A stretch of 64,000 bases of DNA from Croceicoccus gelatinilyticus (GCF_018398395.1 NZ_JAHCBF010000010.1:1-64000), one strand, 5' to 3'. Shown: positions 40,796 through 49,204, counted from the stretch's first letter. Numbers and translations are program-made. Notes: generated by a model from the sequence alone, not told the origin.

Positions 40796-41524
40796 TCAAA
40801 GCATGGAGAGCTGGGCGGTCTTCGCCTTCGCATTCCAGCGCAGGAAGCGGCTCTTGTAGCCGAAATAGCCGCGCTCGATCCCGTGGATCAGCGTCCATGC
40901 TTCAAAGTCTTCATCGCGCTGGCCCGGGAAGTTGATGCTTTCAGGGTTAACTGGGCCGGTTTCTAGGTACTGGGCAACGGCGGGTGCATCTGCCGGAATT
41001 TCCTCGATTCCGAGGCGCTCAAGCGCCTGCCGGGCCTGGAGGGTTGTAACATGCCCGCCCTTCTCTGCTCCATAGCGCAGGCCGTAAGCCAAGGCGCTCA
41101 CGACGTCCTTGGTCGTGGTGAACTGGAGGGTATCCAGAAGGTCGTCGAGCCTGCCGGCGGAGACGAGATCCACCGCATGATACCAGGTCATCAGCTTGTT
41201 CTGGTATTTGACTTGGCTGCCTTGGACATACGTCGGTTCGGTCTCGAGGAGTTCGAAAACCTCTTTGACGAACGGATGATCGAGGATCAGCGGGTGGCTG
41301 GCGCTGACGACGCGGCCGATCGGCTCACCGTCAAGGACAACGACCGGTCCGTAGATCACGGGAAAGTTCATGAGACGGCACGGCAGGTTCCATGGCTTCT
41401 CGGTCTGAGGGGGCGAGGACAGGCACCCGTTCATGTCGAGGATGAACTCGTTGGGCGAATAGCCTGCCTCGATGAATTTCTCGGATACCGGGTCGAGCGT
41501 GAAGGACTGGTTGGTGTCGGACAT
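40796..41524 (-). CDS. Hypothetical protein convergent with fliS
   Basis: This 242-residue soluble protein has no signal peptide or membrane segment and is not recognised. Notable stretches are FPVIYGPVVVLDGEPIGRVV and a C-terminal EDFEAWTLIHGIERGYFGYK. The ATG at 41524 follows an excellent GGAGG ribosome site. A terminator hairpin separates it from the glycosyltransferase operon upstream, so it is probably an independent unit, although read-through is possible. Its role in motility or polysaccharide synthesis cannot be inferred from sequence. Confidence 0.65.
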   Translation of the reverse strand: MSDTNQSFTLDPVSEKFIEAGYSPNEFILDMNGCLSSPPQTEKPWNLPCRLMNFPVIYGPVVVLDGEPIGRVVSASHPLILDHPFVKEVFELLETEPTYVQGSQVKYQNKLMTWYHAVDLVSAGRLDDLLDTLQFTTTKDVVSALAYGLRYGAEKGGHVTTLQARQALERLGIEEIPADAPAVAQYLETGPVNPESINFPGQRDEDFEAWTLIHGIERGYFGYKSRFLRWNAKAKTAQLSML

Positions 41525-41540
41525 TATGTGCCTCCAATGC

Positions 41541-41567
41541 AAAACGCCGCGGCGTTAGCCACGGCGT
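41541..41567 (-). terminator. Terminator of the polysaccharide operon
   Basis: On the minus strand a stem ACGCCG/CGGCGT enclosing a GC-rich inner loop is followed directly by TTTT. It lies 26 bp after the glycosyltransferase stop codon. Confidence 0.6.
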
Positions 41568-41592
41568 CGAGAGATAGATCGGGTCTTAGGTC

Positions 41593-43002
41593 TCAGCTTC
41601 TAAGCAGCGCGCTTCGGCCAGCCGCTGCCCAGGCTTTTTCCTTCCTGAGATAACGCCGGATGCCATCGAGCCTGAAGAGGAGGCTCAGCTGGCGGTATCC
41701 GATGCCCTCTATAAGGGCAGCGAACATGATCTTGGCGAACTTGGCGGTAGGCGGCTTGCGCTGGCGGGTCTTGTTGTCGAGCACGAGCGCGCCGATGCTG
41801 AGGCCAAGTCCGATGACGATCGTCTGAAATATGAAAGCGACGGCAAGGCCTGCAGGGATGATGCCCAAGGCAAACCCGATCGGCATCAGGATCCAGCCGA
41901 GCAATTCGGCAAAGGGACCGATCACGTCCTCGAGATACGCAATGGGCAGAGCCCACAGGCCGATTTGCCTGTAGCGCGGGTTTCCGATCATCGACCGGTG
42001 ATGCGCCAGCGTCTCAAGGGCGCCCTGCTGCCAGCGCGCCCTCTGGTTGCGCAGGCCCTTGATGGTCTGCGGCACGTCGGTCCAGACGACGATCTCCGGG
42101 ATAAAGTCGATCTTGTATGGCCGACCGGAGCCGCAGAAATGGCGGTGGAGCCTGACGATGACCTCGAGGTCTTCACCCACGGTGTCATGGCGAAGTCCGC
42201 CGATCTCCATCAATGCGTCGCGCCGGAATACGCCGAAGGCGCCCGAGATCAGCAGCAGCGATTTCATGTGTGCGGCCGCAACGCGGACCGAGAGGAAGGC
42301 GCGCGTGTATTCGAGGATCTGGAAACAGGCGAGCCAGCTCTTGGGAGTGCCCACGGCCTGCACATAGCCATTCTCGACGCGGCAGCCGTTCACGGCACGG
42401 ATCGTCCCACCTACGGCAAGCAGGCTTCCGTCATCGGTGACGAAGGGCTTGGCAGCGCGCAGGAGGCCGTCAGGCTCGACAATGGTATCTGCATCGATGA
42501 TGCAAACGAGAGGCGTCAGGGCGTAGCTCAGGCCCGCGTTTACGGCATCGGCCTTCCGGCCGTTCATCTTGTCGATGACGGTGAGGTTGCGATGCTTGCG
42601 CGAGGCGTAGACCCCCCTCACCTCGGTCCGGTGCAAATGAGCGACCGGACGGCGTTCGACCTCGTAGAGCTGGAAGGCAGCAATGAGGCGCTCGAGAGTA
42701 TCGTCGCTCGAACCATCGTTCACGATGATGACCTGGTGGTCGGGATATTCGATGGCCAGTAGCGAGCTGGCTGAATCGACAACGGAGAGAGACTCGTTGA
42801 AGGCCGGGGCAATGATCGTGATCGGCGGGGAATGGGCAGCGCGACGTGCCCAGATGGCCTGCCGGGATACGGTCGGGCGCGGACGGGTGTAGAATACCCA
42901 GATCGAGATCAGGAGATGTGCAACGGCGATGAGGTTGCGGATGACGACAATCACAAGGACTGCCATCAGCGCGATGAACACAGGATGCGTTGTCATGGTC
43001 AT
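41593..43002 (-). CDS. Processive family 2 glycosyltransferase, membrane-bound
   Basis: This 469-residue protein has an N-terminal membrane helix (residues 8-35), a GT2 catalytic domain with PAFNE, IIVNDGSSDD near residue 95, IIDADTIVEPDG near 170, VGEDLEV and the processivity motif QRARW near 320, and at least two C-terminal membrane segments. These features match synthases of polysaccharides such as poly-N-acetylglucosamine, cellulose or hyaluronan-like chains. The sugar is unknown. It overlaps the HEAT-repeat gene by 4 bp and is last in an operon with a YaiO-like barrel. Confidence 0.9.
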   Translation of the reverse strand: MTMTTHPVFIALMAVLVIVVIRNLIAVAHLLISIWVFYTRPRPTVSRQAIWARRAAHSPPITIIAPAFNESLSVVDSASSLLAIEYPDHQVIIVNDGSSDDTLERLIAAFQLYEVERRPVAHLHRTEVRGVYASRKHRNLTVIDKMNGRKADAVNAGLSYALTPLVCIIDADTIVEPDGLLRAAKPFVTDDGSLLAVGGTIRAVNGCRVENGYVQAVGTPKSWLACFQILEYTRAFLSVRVAAAHMKSLLLISGAFGVFRRDALMEIGGLRHDTVGEDLEVIVRLHRHFCGSGRPYKIDFIPEIVVWTDVPQTIKGLRNQRARWQQGALETLAHHRSMIGNPRYRQIGLWALPIAYLEDVIGPFAELLGWILMPIGFALGIIPAGLAVAFIFQTIVIGLGLSIGALVLDNKTRQRKPPTAKFAKIMFAALIEGIGYRQLSLLFRLDGIRRYLRKEKAWAAAGRSALLRS

Positions 43003-43949
43003 GCCAGCATCGCCTCCTTTTCAATTTCGATAGACCTGGGTCGGGGCCACGCAAAGTCGGCCACCGAGCCGACATAGGGATCGGCAGTGGCCGTCAGCAT
43101 TCTGCGGTGCTTTTCGCCGAACTCGTGTCCTCGGTACCAAAGCGATACCAGCGCCCTGTATCGCACGCGGGGTTCGTGGTGCTCGAGCAGATCCAGCAGG
43201 ATCTCGTTTGCAGAGCTGTTCGTCGACCACTCGAGCGAAGTGGCGATGGCTTCTGCAATTTCCGCGTCGCCGGAGAACGCCCACCTGCTCAGCTTTTCGA
43301 AGATCGCGTGCTCATTGGATGCACCGAGGCAGGAAATGACCGCGATCCGGAACGCGCGGGGATGTTCGCGCGAGATCGCTTCAAGGTAGGGGCCATCCTG
43401 CCTCGCTAGTTCCCGTAGCACGGCAAGCTCGGTTATGCCGGTAGGGCCATTTGTCAGATCGAGAAACTTGATCGTTGAATCGATCGAGGGAAGACCGCCG
43501 AAACGAAGAAGTGCTAGCGCGGCCATCTTCCGGTATTCGGGCAGCCTGTCGTTGGCCATGACGCGCTGGAGAGTGAGGATCGTCAGGGGGCAATTGAAGC
43601 TCTCGAGCATCTTGATTGCCGCATAGCGACGGCGATTGCTCATCACGAATGCCCTCTCGGTATAAACGTGGAGCCAGCCCTGCCTGTCCAGCAGGGTTAT
43701 CATTCGCTGGTAAGCTGCGCCCTTGATGATGTCGGCGAGGCGCGAGGCGGCCGTGAGATAGATACCGACAGGCAGGTTCTTCTCGAAGCCGCCACCGTGC
43801 GCAAAGGCGACGAGCTCGCGGGTTGCCTGGGCGACCTGCTGCTTGCGAGCCTTGTCCTGGCGTTCGTCCACGGCTCGGTCGACGATGAGAACGATCATGG
43901 AGAGAAGCATGAGGACGGTGGAAGCTACGACGATCAGTGTTGGCGTCAT
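42999..43949 (-). CDS. Membrane-anchored HEAT-repeat-like protein
   Basis: This 316-residue protein has one N-terminal membrane helix (residues 4-24) and then a series of helical pairs resembling HEAT repeats (for example YRKMAALALLRFGGLPSID, FRIAVISCLGASNEHAI, RVRYRALVSLWYRGHEFGEK). HEAT-repeat proteins of this type accompany GT2 synthases and YaiO-like barrels in polysaccharide loci and may act as scaffolds. It lies between those two partners, 3 bp after one and overlapping the other. Confidence 0.75.
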   Translation of the reverse strand: MTPTLIVVASTVLMLLSMIVLIVDRAVDERQDKARKQQVAQATRELVAFAHGGGFEKNLPVGIYLTAASRLADIIKGAAYQRMITLLDRQGWLHVYTERAFVMSNRRRYAAIKMLESFNCPLTILTLQRVMANDRLPEYRKMAALALLRFGGLPSIDSTIKFLDLTNGPTGITELAVLRELARQDGPYLEAISREHPRAFRIAVISCLGASNEHAIFEKLSRWAFSGDAEIAEAIATSLEWSTNSSANEILLDLLEHHEPRVRYRALVSLWYRGHEFGEKHRRMLTATADPYVGSVADFAWPRPRSIEIEKEAMLA

Positions 43950-43952
43950 GAC

Positions 43953-44945
43953 CTAGCGTCCGAAGCGATAGATGATTGCCAGCGTTCCTGCTGTCCGCTT
44001 GTAGGTGCTCGCCCGTTCTTCACGCTCGATCGAGACGTGCATGTCGACGCGGCGGGCGACAGGCAGCCTGCCACCAATAGCGGCGAGCTTCGTCATCCTG
44101 ACGACTGCGCGTTCGGCCTCGGGGTAGCTGGCGAATGAGACAAAGGCACCGGTTCGGCTCTCTGGCAGGTAATCGGCGCGTAGAGCCATGCCTTCGTTGA
44201 GGCCGTTCTCGTCCCGGGCGAGAACGGCCTCGATCTTTACGCTGATGCGGGCCGACGGCGCACGTAGCGTTGCATAAGGCTGGATGATGTCGATCTCGTT
44301 CGATGCGTATGAGGCATGTCGCAGGTCGATCCCGACCTCATGGCGGCCAACGAGACGTCCCGCGCCTGCATGCACGCTCCACCTCTCTCGGAAGTCGGCG
44401 TCAGGCGTCGATGTTCCGCCCAGCCGCCAACGAACTGCACCGACAACGCCGGAAAGGTCTGCCTTCAGCCTCGTGTCTGCGACGGCGCGCTTCTCGCGTT
44501 CTGCAGAGATCGACACGGTGTAGCGGGGTTCTGACCAGTAGGCGGTAGCCGCAACGGTATTCCAGGTGGCTTTGCGGCCTGAAATCGAGACATCGGCCGT
44601 GGAAGCTGAAAGAGATAGGCCGCCGGCAGAAGTGGCGTGCTGGCCGCCGGTGAGAGCACGATCGACCTGGTCGGAAAGATCGGCAAGGCCCGGATAATCC
44701 GGCGATGAAGCAGCGATGAGGGACAGTGCGTCGCGTGCCTGCTCGTGCCGCTCGGCCCAGTAGAGAAAGCGGGCACGTTCGAGCTGGAGGTCGAGATCGG
44801 CGGGATGCTCCGCAATCTCCTTGTCGATCGCCGCGATAGCTTCCGAATGGCGACCGGCAATCGCGAGCTGGCGAGGGCTTGGCTCACCAAGGCCGGTTGC
44901 CGGTCCGCTCGCCAGGGCCGCTGCCATGAGCAGCAGATCAAACAC
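43953..44945 (-). CDS. YaiO-like outer-membrane beta-barrel protein with N-terminal TPR region
   Basis: This 330-residue precursor has a short signal peptide, a TPR-like helical region (residues 25-95, GRHSEAIAAIDKEIAEHPAD, then LERARFLYWAERHEQA) and a C-terminal part rich in alternating beta strands ending in TAGTLAIIYRFGR, a plausible barrel-insertion terminus. The layout fits YaiO, a barrel linked to polysaccharide secretion. The start is GTG at 44945, overlapping the response regulator gene by 8 bp. Confidence 0.75.
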   Translation of the reverse strand: MFDLLLMAAALASGPATGLGEPSPRQLAIAGRHSEAIAAIDKEIAEHPADLDLQLERARFLYWAERHEQARDALSLIAASSPDYPGLADLSDQVDRALTGGQHATSAGGLSLSASTADVSISGRKATWNTVAATAYWSEPRYTVSISAEREKRAVADTRLKADLSGVVGAVRWRLGGTSTPDADFRERWSVHAGAGRLVGRHEVGIDLRHASYASNEIDIIQPYATLRAPSARISVKIEAVLARDENGLNEGMALRADYLPESRTGAFVSFASYPEAERAVVRMTKLAAIGGRLPVARRVDMHVSIEREERASTYKRTAGTLAIIYRFGR

Positions 44946-45315
44946 CGGCTTGCGATCCTGTCAGGCGATCGACCGTGGCGAGCAGGCGTTCGAGATCGAA
45001 CGGCTTGTTGAGGTAATCGGCGACGGTGAGGCCCCGTTCGCGCATCTGCAACCGGATGTCTTCGCGCGCGCTCGAGACGATGACCGGAAGGGCAGTCTTG
45101 CCCTCATCTTCCTGCAGGCGGCGGACCAGTTCGACGCCGCTCATGACTGGCATCATTCCGTCAGTGATGAGCAGGTTGCACGGCTCGGCCTTCAGGTGCT
45201 CGAGGGCGTCGGCGCCATTGTCATGGCTCGTGACGGTATGGCCCGCCGATGTGAGTGCGCTTTCGACGACGGCCTTGAAGATGTCGTCGTCGTCGACGAC
45301 TGCGATAGCTGCCAT
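44938..45315 (-). CDS. Single-domain response regulator of the polysaccharide operon
   Basis: This 125-residue receiver protein has VVDDDDIF (acidic pocket), the phospho-aspartate in LLITDGMMPVMSG, VSSARED and the lysine in YLNKPFDLERL. The ATG at 45315 has AGGACGG upstream; a longer in-frame start at 45384 falls in the operator-like repeat and is less likely. As the first gene of the operon with no output domain, it may regulate synthase activity or take part in a phosphorelay. Confidence 0.88.
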   Translation of the reverse strand: MAAIAVVDDDDIFKAVVESALTSAGHTVTSHDNGADALEHLKAEPCNLLITDGMMPVMSGVELVRRLQEDEGKTALPVIVSSAREDIRLQMRERGLTVADYLNKPFDLERLLATVDRLTGSQAGV

Positions 45316-45379
45316 GGTGTCCGTCCTGTAGTCCGAGAAGATCAATTGGGCGCAAGGGAGCGCCAAACGATTGCAGATG

Positions 45380-45409
45380 CCCATGGCATTTTAGGATAGA
45401 TGCCATGGG
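45380..45409 (-). promoter_or_regulatory. Operator-like perfect inverted repeat around a -10-like box
   Basis: CCCATGGCAT and its exact complement ATGCCATGGG enclose 10 bases that read CTATCCTAAA on the minus strand, a copy of the recurring CATCC-TAnAA element (45388-45399). The arrangement suggests a repressor or activator site overlapping the promoter of the response regulator-YaiO-HEAT-GT2 operon. A second element copy, CAATCCTAAAAA on the minus strand, lies just upstream near 45418-45429. Confidence 0.6.
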
Positions 45410-45433
45410 TTTCCAAATTTTTAGGATTGCCGC

Positions 45434-46432
45434 TCAGGCGGGCTGGTTGTCGATCGCCTTGACCCAGGCTTCTACATCCGATGCATAGCGGCCAAGGTTC
45501 AGCGGTGGGTTCACCTCGATGGGGACAATATTGCCGCTGATGCGGTCAACGCACAGGTCGAGCCCATAGGCCGGGGCGCCGGCCAGTTCGGGCGTGAGCT
45601 TGCGGGCCAGCCGCAAGGCAAAGGCGAGGTATTGCTCGACCAGGCGATATTCGTGATTGACCAGTCCGTCGTTGCGGATCTCTTCCATCTTCGGATCGAA
45701 GCGCGCGGCGTTGTCGAGCGGCGTAAAGCTTTCGACGCAGCCTGCGCCTGTGACCGGTGATCCGTCGACAATGAACATCCGGTACTCGAAAGTCGGTTCG
45801 ATCACGCCCTGGATGGAAAAATAGGGGCTCTGGACGCCGTCAAACTGCACGAGCGTCCATGCGATGTCCTCGTCTTGGGCGACGATTGCGTCCATCGGGC
45901 TCATGTCGGCCCTGATGTTGAAGATGCGGGCCATCCCCTTCTTGAGCGTCTTGATGAAGACCTGGCCTTCAGCAGGGACGATCTGGCGCACCGCTTCGTT
46001 GATTGCCGATGCGCTCGGCGGCACGAGGATCATCTTGCGACCTGACGCAGCGGCAAAGCTGTCGGCCAAAGCATGACGGGAGATCGCCTTGAGGTGCTCC
46101 TTGCCCTGGAGGGGAAAGCGGTAGTCGCTGTCCACCGTATCGGCCCGCGAGACACCCGAATGGAAGAAAGCGCCCTGCCCTGTGCCGGATGCGAGGCTGT
46201 CTTCGGTTGCGGTCAGCATGATGCCGCGGCACTCGCCGAGAATTTCAAAATCAACGCCAACGCGCTCGAACGCGTCGATGAAGCACGCATTCTCGACCCA
46301 GTCTTCCTTGTCACGCTGTGAAGGCGTTGCGACCGGAAAGTGGCGCAACCACGCTTCGAGGTAGCGCGGAGCATATTGGCCTGCTCCAGCGGGATACGTG
46401 CCCCTGTCGAGGGGGCGCATAAGATGGAGCAT
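45434..46432 (-). CDS. ATP-grasp-like ligase, substrate unknown
   Basis: This 332-residue protein has the spacing of an ATP-grasp fold: VFIKTLKKGMARIFN (nucleotide-binding lysine), IAWTLVQFDGVQSPYFSIQG, YRMFIVDGSPV, and near the end YGLDLCVDRISGNIVPIEVN followed by PPLNLGRYA, where Asp and Glu/Asn would bind metal. ATP-grasp enzymes join a carboxylate to an amine or thiol. The ATG at 46432 follows GGAAG. It precedes the polysaccharide operon by 119 bp but seems functionally separate. Confidence 0.75.
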   Translation of the reverse strand: MLHLMRPLDRGTYPAGAGQYAPRYLEAWLRHFPVATPSQRDKEDWVENACFIDAFERVGVDFEILGECRGIMLTATEDSLASGTGQGAFFHSGVSRADTVDSDYRFPLQGKEHLKAISRHALADSFAAASGRKMILVPPSASAINEAVRQIVPAEGQVFIKTLKKGMARIFNIRADMSPMDAIVAQDEDIAWTLVQFDGVQSPYFSIQGVIEPTFEYRMFIVDGSPVTGAGCVESFTPLDNAARFDPKMEEIRNDGLVNHEYRLVEQYLAFALRLARKLTPELAGAPAYGLDLCVDRISGNIVPIEVNPPLNLGRYASDVEAWVKAIDNQPA

Positions 46433-46455
46433 GAAATTCTTCCTTGGTCGGCGTG

Positions 46456-46680
46456 CTATGGCATCGAAGGTTCGATCCGGGCTGCCCTCGCCCCGCATTC
46501 GGAGCATTTGAGGTGTCGCTCGACGACTTCGACGCGAAGGGAGATCTTGCGGCTGTGAAGAGCCTGCATCATCTCGACGGGGTGCTTCAGTTGCTGGTGG
46601 CCGCATGCCGCGCACGTGACACGCACGAGATAGCCGCGCCTTGCGAACTGGTTGATGGAATCGGTCTTGATGCTCCCCAT
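46456..46680 (-). CDS. Small zinc-ribbon-like protein
   Basis: This 74-residue protein has two CxxC pairs (CAAC near residue 23 and CSEC near residue 59), the pattern of a zinc ribbon, with basic residues between them. It may bind nucleic acid or protein. It ends 24 bp before the ATP-grasp gene. No family is recognised. Confidence 0.55.
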   Translation of the reverse strand: MGSIKTDSINQFARRGYLVRVTCAACGHQQLKHPVEMMQALHSRKISLRVEVVERHLKCSECGARAARIEPSMP

Positions 46681-46734
46681 TGCCCGCTAGGAACATTGGG
46701 GGAACATCTGGTCAAGACCTGCTCGGTGTTATCG

Positions 46735-47040
46735 TCAGGCAGCGAGGCCTTCGACGTCGATCCGAGACGTTACGTCGACATCGACGCACAAGTTGAAGAG
46801 TTCCTTCTTCCAGTCTGCGTCAACGTCGATGTCCGGGCATTCTGCCATGAAGCATTCGGAGATGGTAAGAGCCGCGTGTTGAGCTGCTGCGGCGTCCGGA
46901 GTTCCATCGATCAGGTTGCGCACCAGCGTATCTACTTCGGCCGTGGGATCGTTTGCTCCGTCGATCTTCCAGTTGCCGTTTCCGATCTGGGTGACCGCCG
47001 CGCCAGCGAGGGCGGCCAGGATGTTCTTCTCGATCTTCAT
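46735..47040 (-). CDS. Small hypothetical protein
   Basis: This 101-residue acidic protein begins KIEKNILAALAGAAVTQIGN and contains an aspartate-rich C-terminal half. Its start follows directly after the stop of the upstream gene with GAGG nearby, so they are probably coupled. No family is recognised. Confidence 0.5.
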   Translation of the reverse strand: MKIEKNILAALAGAAVTQIGNGNWKIDGANDPTAEVDTLVRNLIDGTPDAAAAQHAALTISECFMAECPDIDVDADWKKELFNLCVDVDVTSRIDVEGLAA

Positions 47041-47041
47041 T

Positions 47042-47695
47042 TTAGAGCCTCGGCTTTCTGATCTTCACCATTTTCCCGGGATTTCCGTCATCCAGAAACT
47101 CAACCAGGACAGGGCGTTCGCTTGCTTCGCATGAAAGAAGTTCGCTGACCCACGCATCACCGAAGGCAACGAAGTCTCCGACGAACTTGACGTCCTCGCC
47201 GAAGAGATCGCCCTCAAGATAAAAGACAGCGTATTGCTGGCCCGTCCGTGCGGTGCCGGTGCGCTGAAGGGTAGGAATGACGGTTGCACTGAGAGGCAGA
47301 CCGCTGCGCATGACGCGGCGCTTGCGAGGCGGTGACGGCGCACGAGCGTTCGAACCGGAGAAGATGCTGCCGGCCCCGCCCATCATTTCCGAGAAGATCT
47401 GGTCGAAGCCGATCGCATCGGAACGGGCGCTGAAAAGATCGCTCCAGGTAAGCCCGCTGGTATCGAGTTGGCGGCTTACCTCTTGAATGAGATCGTCTCC
47501 GCTGCGGCTCGAAACGAGCGTCAGGACCGAGTTGCGGGCGCCGGCATGGCGGATGTTGCGTGCTTTCGACGAGATCATGGCCTCGATCGACTGGCCGGTG
47601 AATTTCTCGATCAACGAAGCGGCGTTGGCGCGTTCGTTCTCGAAGGGGGACGAGAGCCGTCCGGCGATTGCCAGAACCTTGGGCTGCACTTCCAT
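47042..47695 (-). CDS. Hypothetical protein with a DUF2786-like N-terminus
   Basis: This 217-residue protein begins with VLAIAGRLSSPFENERANAA, which resembles the N-terminal helices of DUF2786-type proteins, followed by a variable linker and a C-terminal region (YAVFYLEGDLFGEDVKFVGD) that looks beta-rich. The ATG at 47695 has GAGG 8 bp upstream; a longer in-frame start is rejected. A leader of about 160 nt with several hairpins precedes it. Function is unknown. Confidence 0.55.
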   Translation of the reverse strand: MEVQPKVLAIAGRLSSPFENERANAASLIEKFTGQSIEAMISSKARNIRHAGARNSVLTLVSSRSGDDLIQEVSRQLDTSGLTWSDLFSARSDAIGFDQIFSEMMGGAGSIFSGSNARAPSPPRKRRVMRSGLPLSATVIPTLQRTGTARTGQQYAVFYLEGDLFGEDVKFVGDFVAFGDAWVSELLSCEASERPVLVEFLDDGNPGKMVKIRKPRL

Positions 47696-47744
47696 TCTCC
47701 TTTTTCCTCGAACCCACTCGGTCCGGGAAATTCGTCCTTGTCGT

Positions 47745-47871
47745 AAAGAGGCGAGGAAGCTCGTGAGCCTCCCCGCCTCTCTTTGGGGTCTACAGGGTCC
47801 GACCAACCGCTGTGCCTGGTTGGCCGGCAGACATCCGGGCACAGGACGCCTGTGCCGACATTATAGGATGG
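47745..47871 (-). promoter_or_regulatory. Promoter and structured leader upstream of the 47042-47695 gene
   Basis: On the minus strand a CCATCCTATAAT element (47860-47871, with a perfect TATAAT) is followed by three hairpins: GGCACAGG/CCTGTGCC at 47838-47856, CCAACC/GGTTGG at 47803-47823, and an AGAGGCG/CGCCTCT-based stem at 47747-47780. The first may overlap the transcription start. The last could also be the terminator of the preceding gene. Confidence 0.45.
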
Positions 47872-47891
47872 ATCGTTGAAAGACGCCTACA

Positions 47892-48254
47892 TCAAGCTGC
47901 AAATTTTTCTGCAGGGTAGATGAGCAGCGAAGAGCTGAAACTCGCGATGCGTGTCTCGAGCGCGATATGCTCGCCGTCGCGCTGGCGTTCGCACATTTCG
48001 ACCAGTTCGTCACAAGTCGCCATGTCCGCGCAGTGAAAGCGGATTTCCCGAAGGGAGCGCATCTCGACGGCGGTCTGTCCGGTGATGATGTCGAGGATCG
48101 CTTGATCGCTGGCAAAGCCATCACCCAGGGAGATCGCGGTTAGTGCCCTGCCGTTAACGCGAAGCTGTTCGAGCGCTTCGTCGCGGCTTCGAACCACCGT
48201 CCAGCCCTGCTCGATTTCCAGCGGCAGGTAGGTTTGATCGAGAAAGATCTGCAT
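47892..48254 (-). CDS. Protein resembling cyclic-phosphate-processing receiver-like domains, degenerate
   Basis: This 120-residue protein begins MQIFLDQTYLPLEIEQGWTV followed by VRSRDEALEQL and later ISLGDGFASD. The order resembles the receiver-like domain often seen as LDDER-P-GW-VVR-EEA--SLDHDLG, but the expected acidic residues are replaced (LDQ instead of LDD, SLGDGF instead of SLDHD). It is therefore probably an inactive or changed relative. AAGGAG precedes the ATG. Confidence 0.5.
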   Translation of the reverse strand: MQIFLDQTYLPLEIEQGWTVVRSRDEALEQLRVNGRALTAISLGDGFASDQAILDIITGQTAVEMRSLREIRFHCADMATCDELVEMCERQRDGEHIALETRIASFSSSLLIYPAEKFAA

Positions 48255-48537
48255 CAGAGGCTCCTTGCGAGAAGACAGGGGAAACGATGATTGCGTCCGG
48301 CAGGGCGGGAAGATCGGCGCGAATGCCCTCGTAGAGCGCAAGCGTCCCTTCTTCGGTCAGCGATGCCTGGTATCCACCGGAGCATGGCATGAGATCTTGT
48401 GCGAGACCCTCGCCCAGAAGCTCCTGCATGGCCGGGAAGTCCCGGCTCTGGATAATCGGTGCTGTAAGAGGTCGGTCGTCGGCTGCGGCCATGATGCGGT
48501 ACGCAGCGGTGCTGAGGTCGTCGACGTCGTAGACCAT
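48154..48537 (-). CDS. Hypothetical protein overlapping the receiver-like gene
   Basis: This 127-residue protein starts VYDVDDLSTAAYRIMAAADD and contains YQASLTEEGTLALYEGIRAD, which looks like real coding sequence. The ATG has AAGGG upstream. Its last 33 codons overlap the next gene in another frame, an unusually long overlap of 101 bp, and that C-terminal stretch looks low in conservation. No family is recognised. Confidence 0.5.
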   Translation of the reverse strand: MVYDVDDLSTAAYRIMAAADDRPLTAPIIQSRDFPAMQELLGEGLAQDLMPCSGGYQASLTEEGTLALYEGIRADLPALPDAIIVSPVFSQGASDADLSRSNLPAAGNRAGLDGGSKPRRSARTASR

Positions 48538-48600
48538 GGCTTTTCCCTTCAACCTGATTGTTCACCAGGTCGCTTGGAAAGCGGTGGTCCACGACGTGGA

Positions 48601-49077
48601 TCACGACGCGATTGCGCGGTTTACGCCGTTGAGGCGATAGCGGCGGAAAAGCTTGAGGCGCAGTTGCTCGAGCAGGCCCCAGTAGGCAGGAGCCTTGTTC
48701 AACAGATCTCCGACGTCGAGGCCCATGGTCGCTGTCGGAAAGACAACGTTCTTTCCCATGCGCAAATTGTTTTCGATCCGCGCGAAGTCGTTGAGAAGGC
48801 GCAGATAGGCCTGGCTCGACGGGCGGGCATCCTCGTCCGTCATGTAGCAGAACGGCGCCGTCCCGCGCATGCGTTTGGTGACGATCCCGACCGTGTTGGG
48901 TTCACCGCGGATCTCGCGTTGGACGATGTCTGCGCTGTAAGCGCTGCCGTTGTTGTCGAGAAGATCTTCGAACACGAACAGCCAGTCTGGCTTCGTGCGG
49001 ATATACGACCTCGTATAAGGGCGGTCTGCAATGTGAATCATGCCGCCAAGGTCGGAGGGGGGTGCGACCCGTTGCAT
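48601..49077 (-). CDS. Hypothetical protein with a phage-type LFVFEDLL...RGEPNTVGI motif
   Basis: This 158-residue protein contains LFVFEDLLDNNG and then IRGEPNTVGIVTKRM, a pattern I associate with small phage and plasmid proteins of unknown function (xFVFGDN...MRGEPNAxGIPTK). The middle has a small helical region. It has its own CATCC-type promoter element about 50 bp upstream. Function is unknown. Confidence 0.6.
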   Translation of the reverse strand: MQRVAPPSDLGGMIHIADRPYTRSYIRTKPDWLFVFEDLLDNNGSAYSADIVQREIRGEPNTVGIVTKRMRGTAPFCYMTDEDARPSSQAYLRLLNDFARIENNLRMGKNVVFPTATMGLDVGDLLNKAPAYWGLLEQLRLKLFRRYRLNGVNRAIAS

Positions 49078-49122
49078 CTTTGTACTCCAGCGGCGCCCGG
49101 CATGGGCAGCCGTAAGATGGCA

Positions 49123-49134
49123 CTTGTAGGATGG
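49123..49134 (-). promoter_or_regulatory. CATCC-TAnAA promoter element before the 48601-49077 gene
   Basis: On the minus strand this reads CCATCCTACAAG, 46-57 bp before the ATG at 49077. A second, weaker copy (CCATCTTACGG) follows 11 bp downstream. Confidence 0.4.
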
Positions 49135-49204
49135 CGGTCTAACATTGGGTTAACCGCCCTACAGGATTTTGCCGCAAGGGCACTTTGCAAGGTGGCTTAA
49201 GGGC

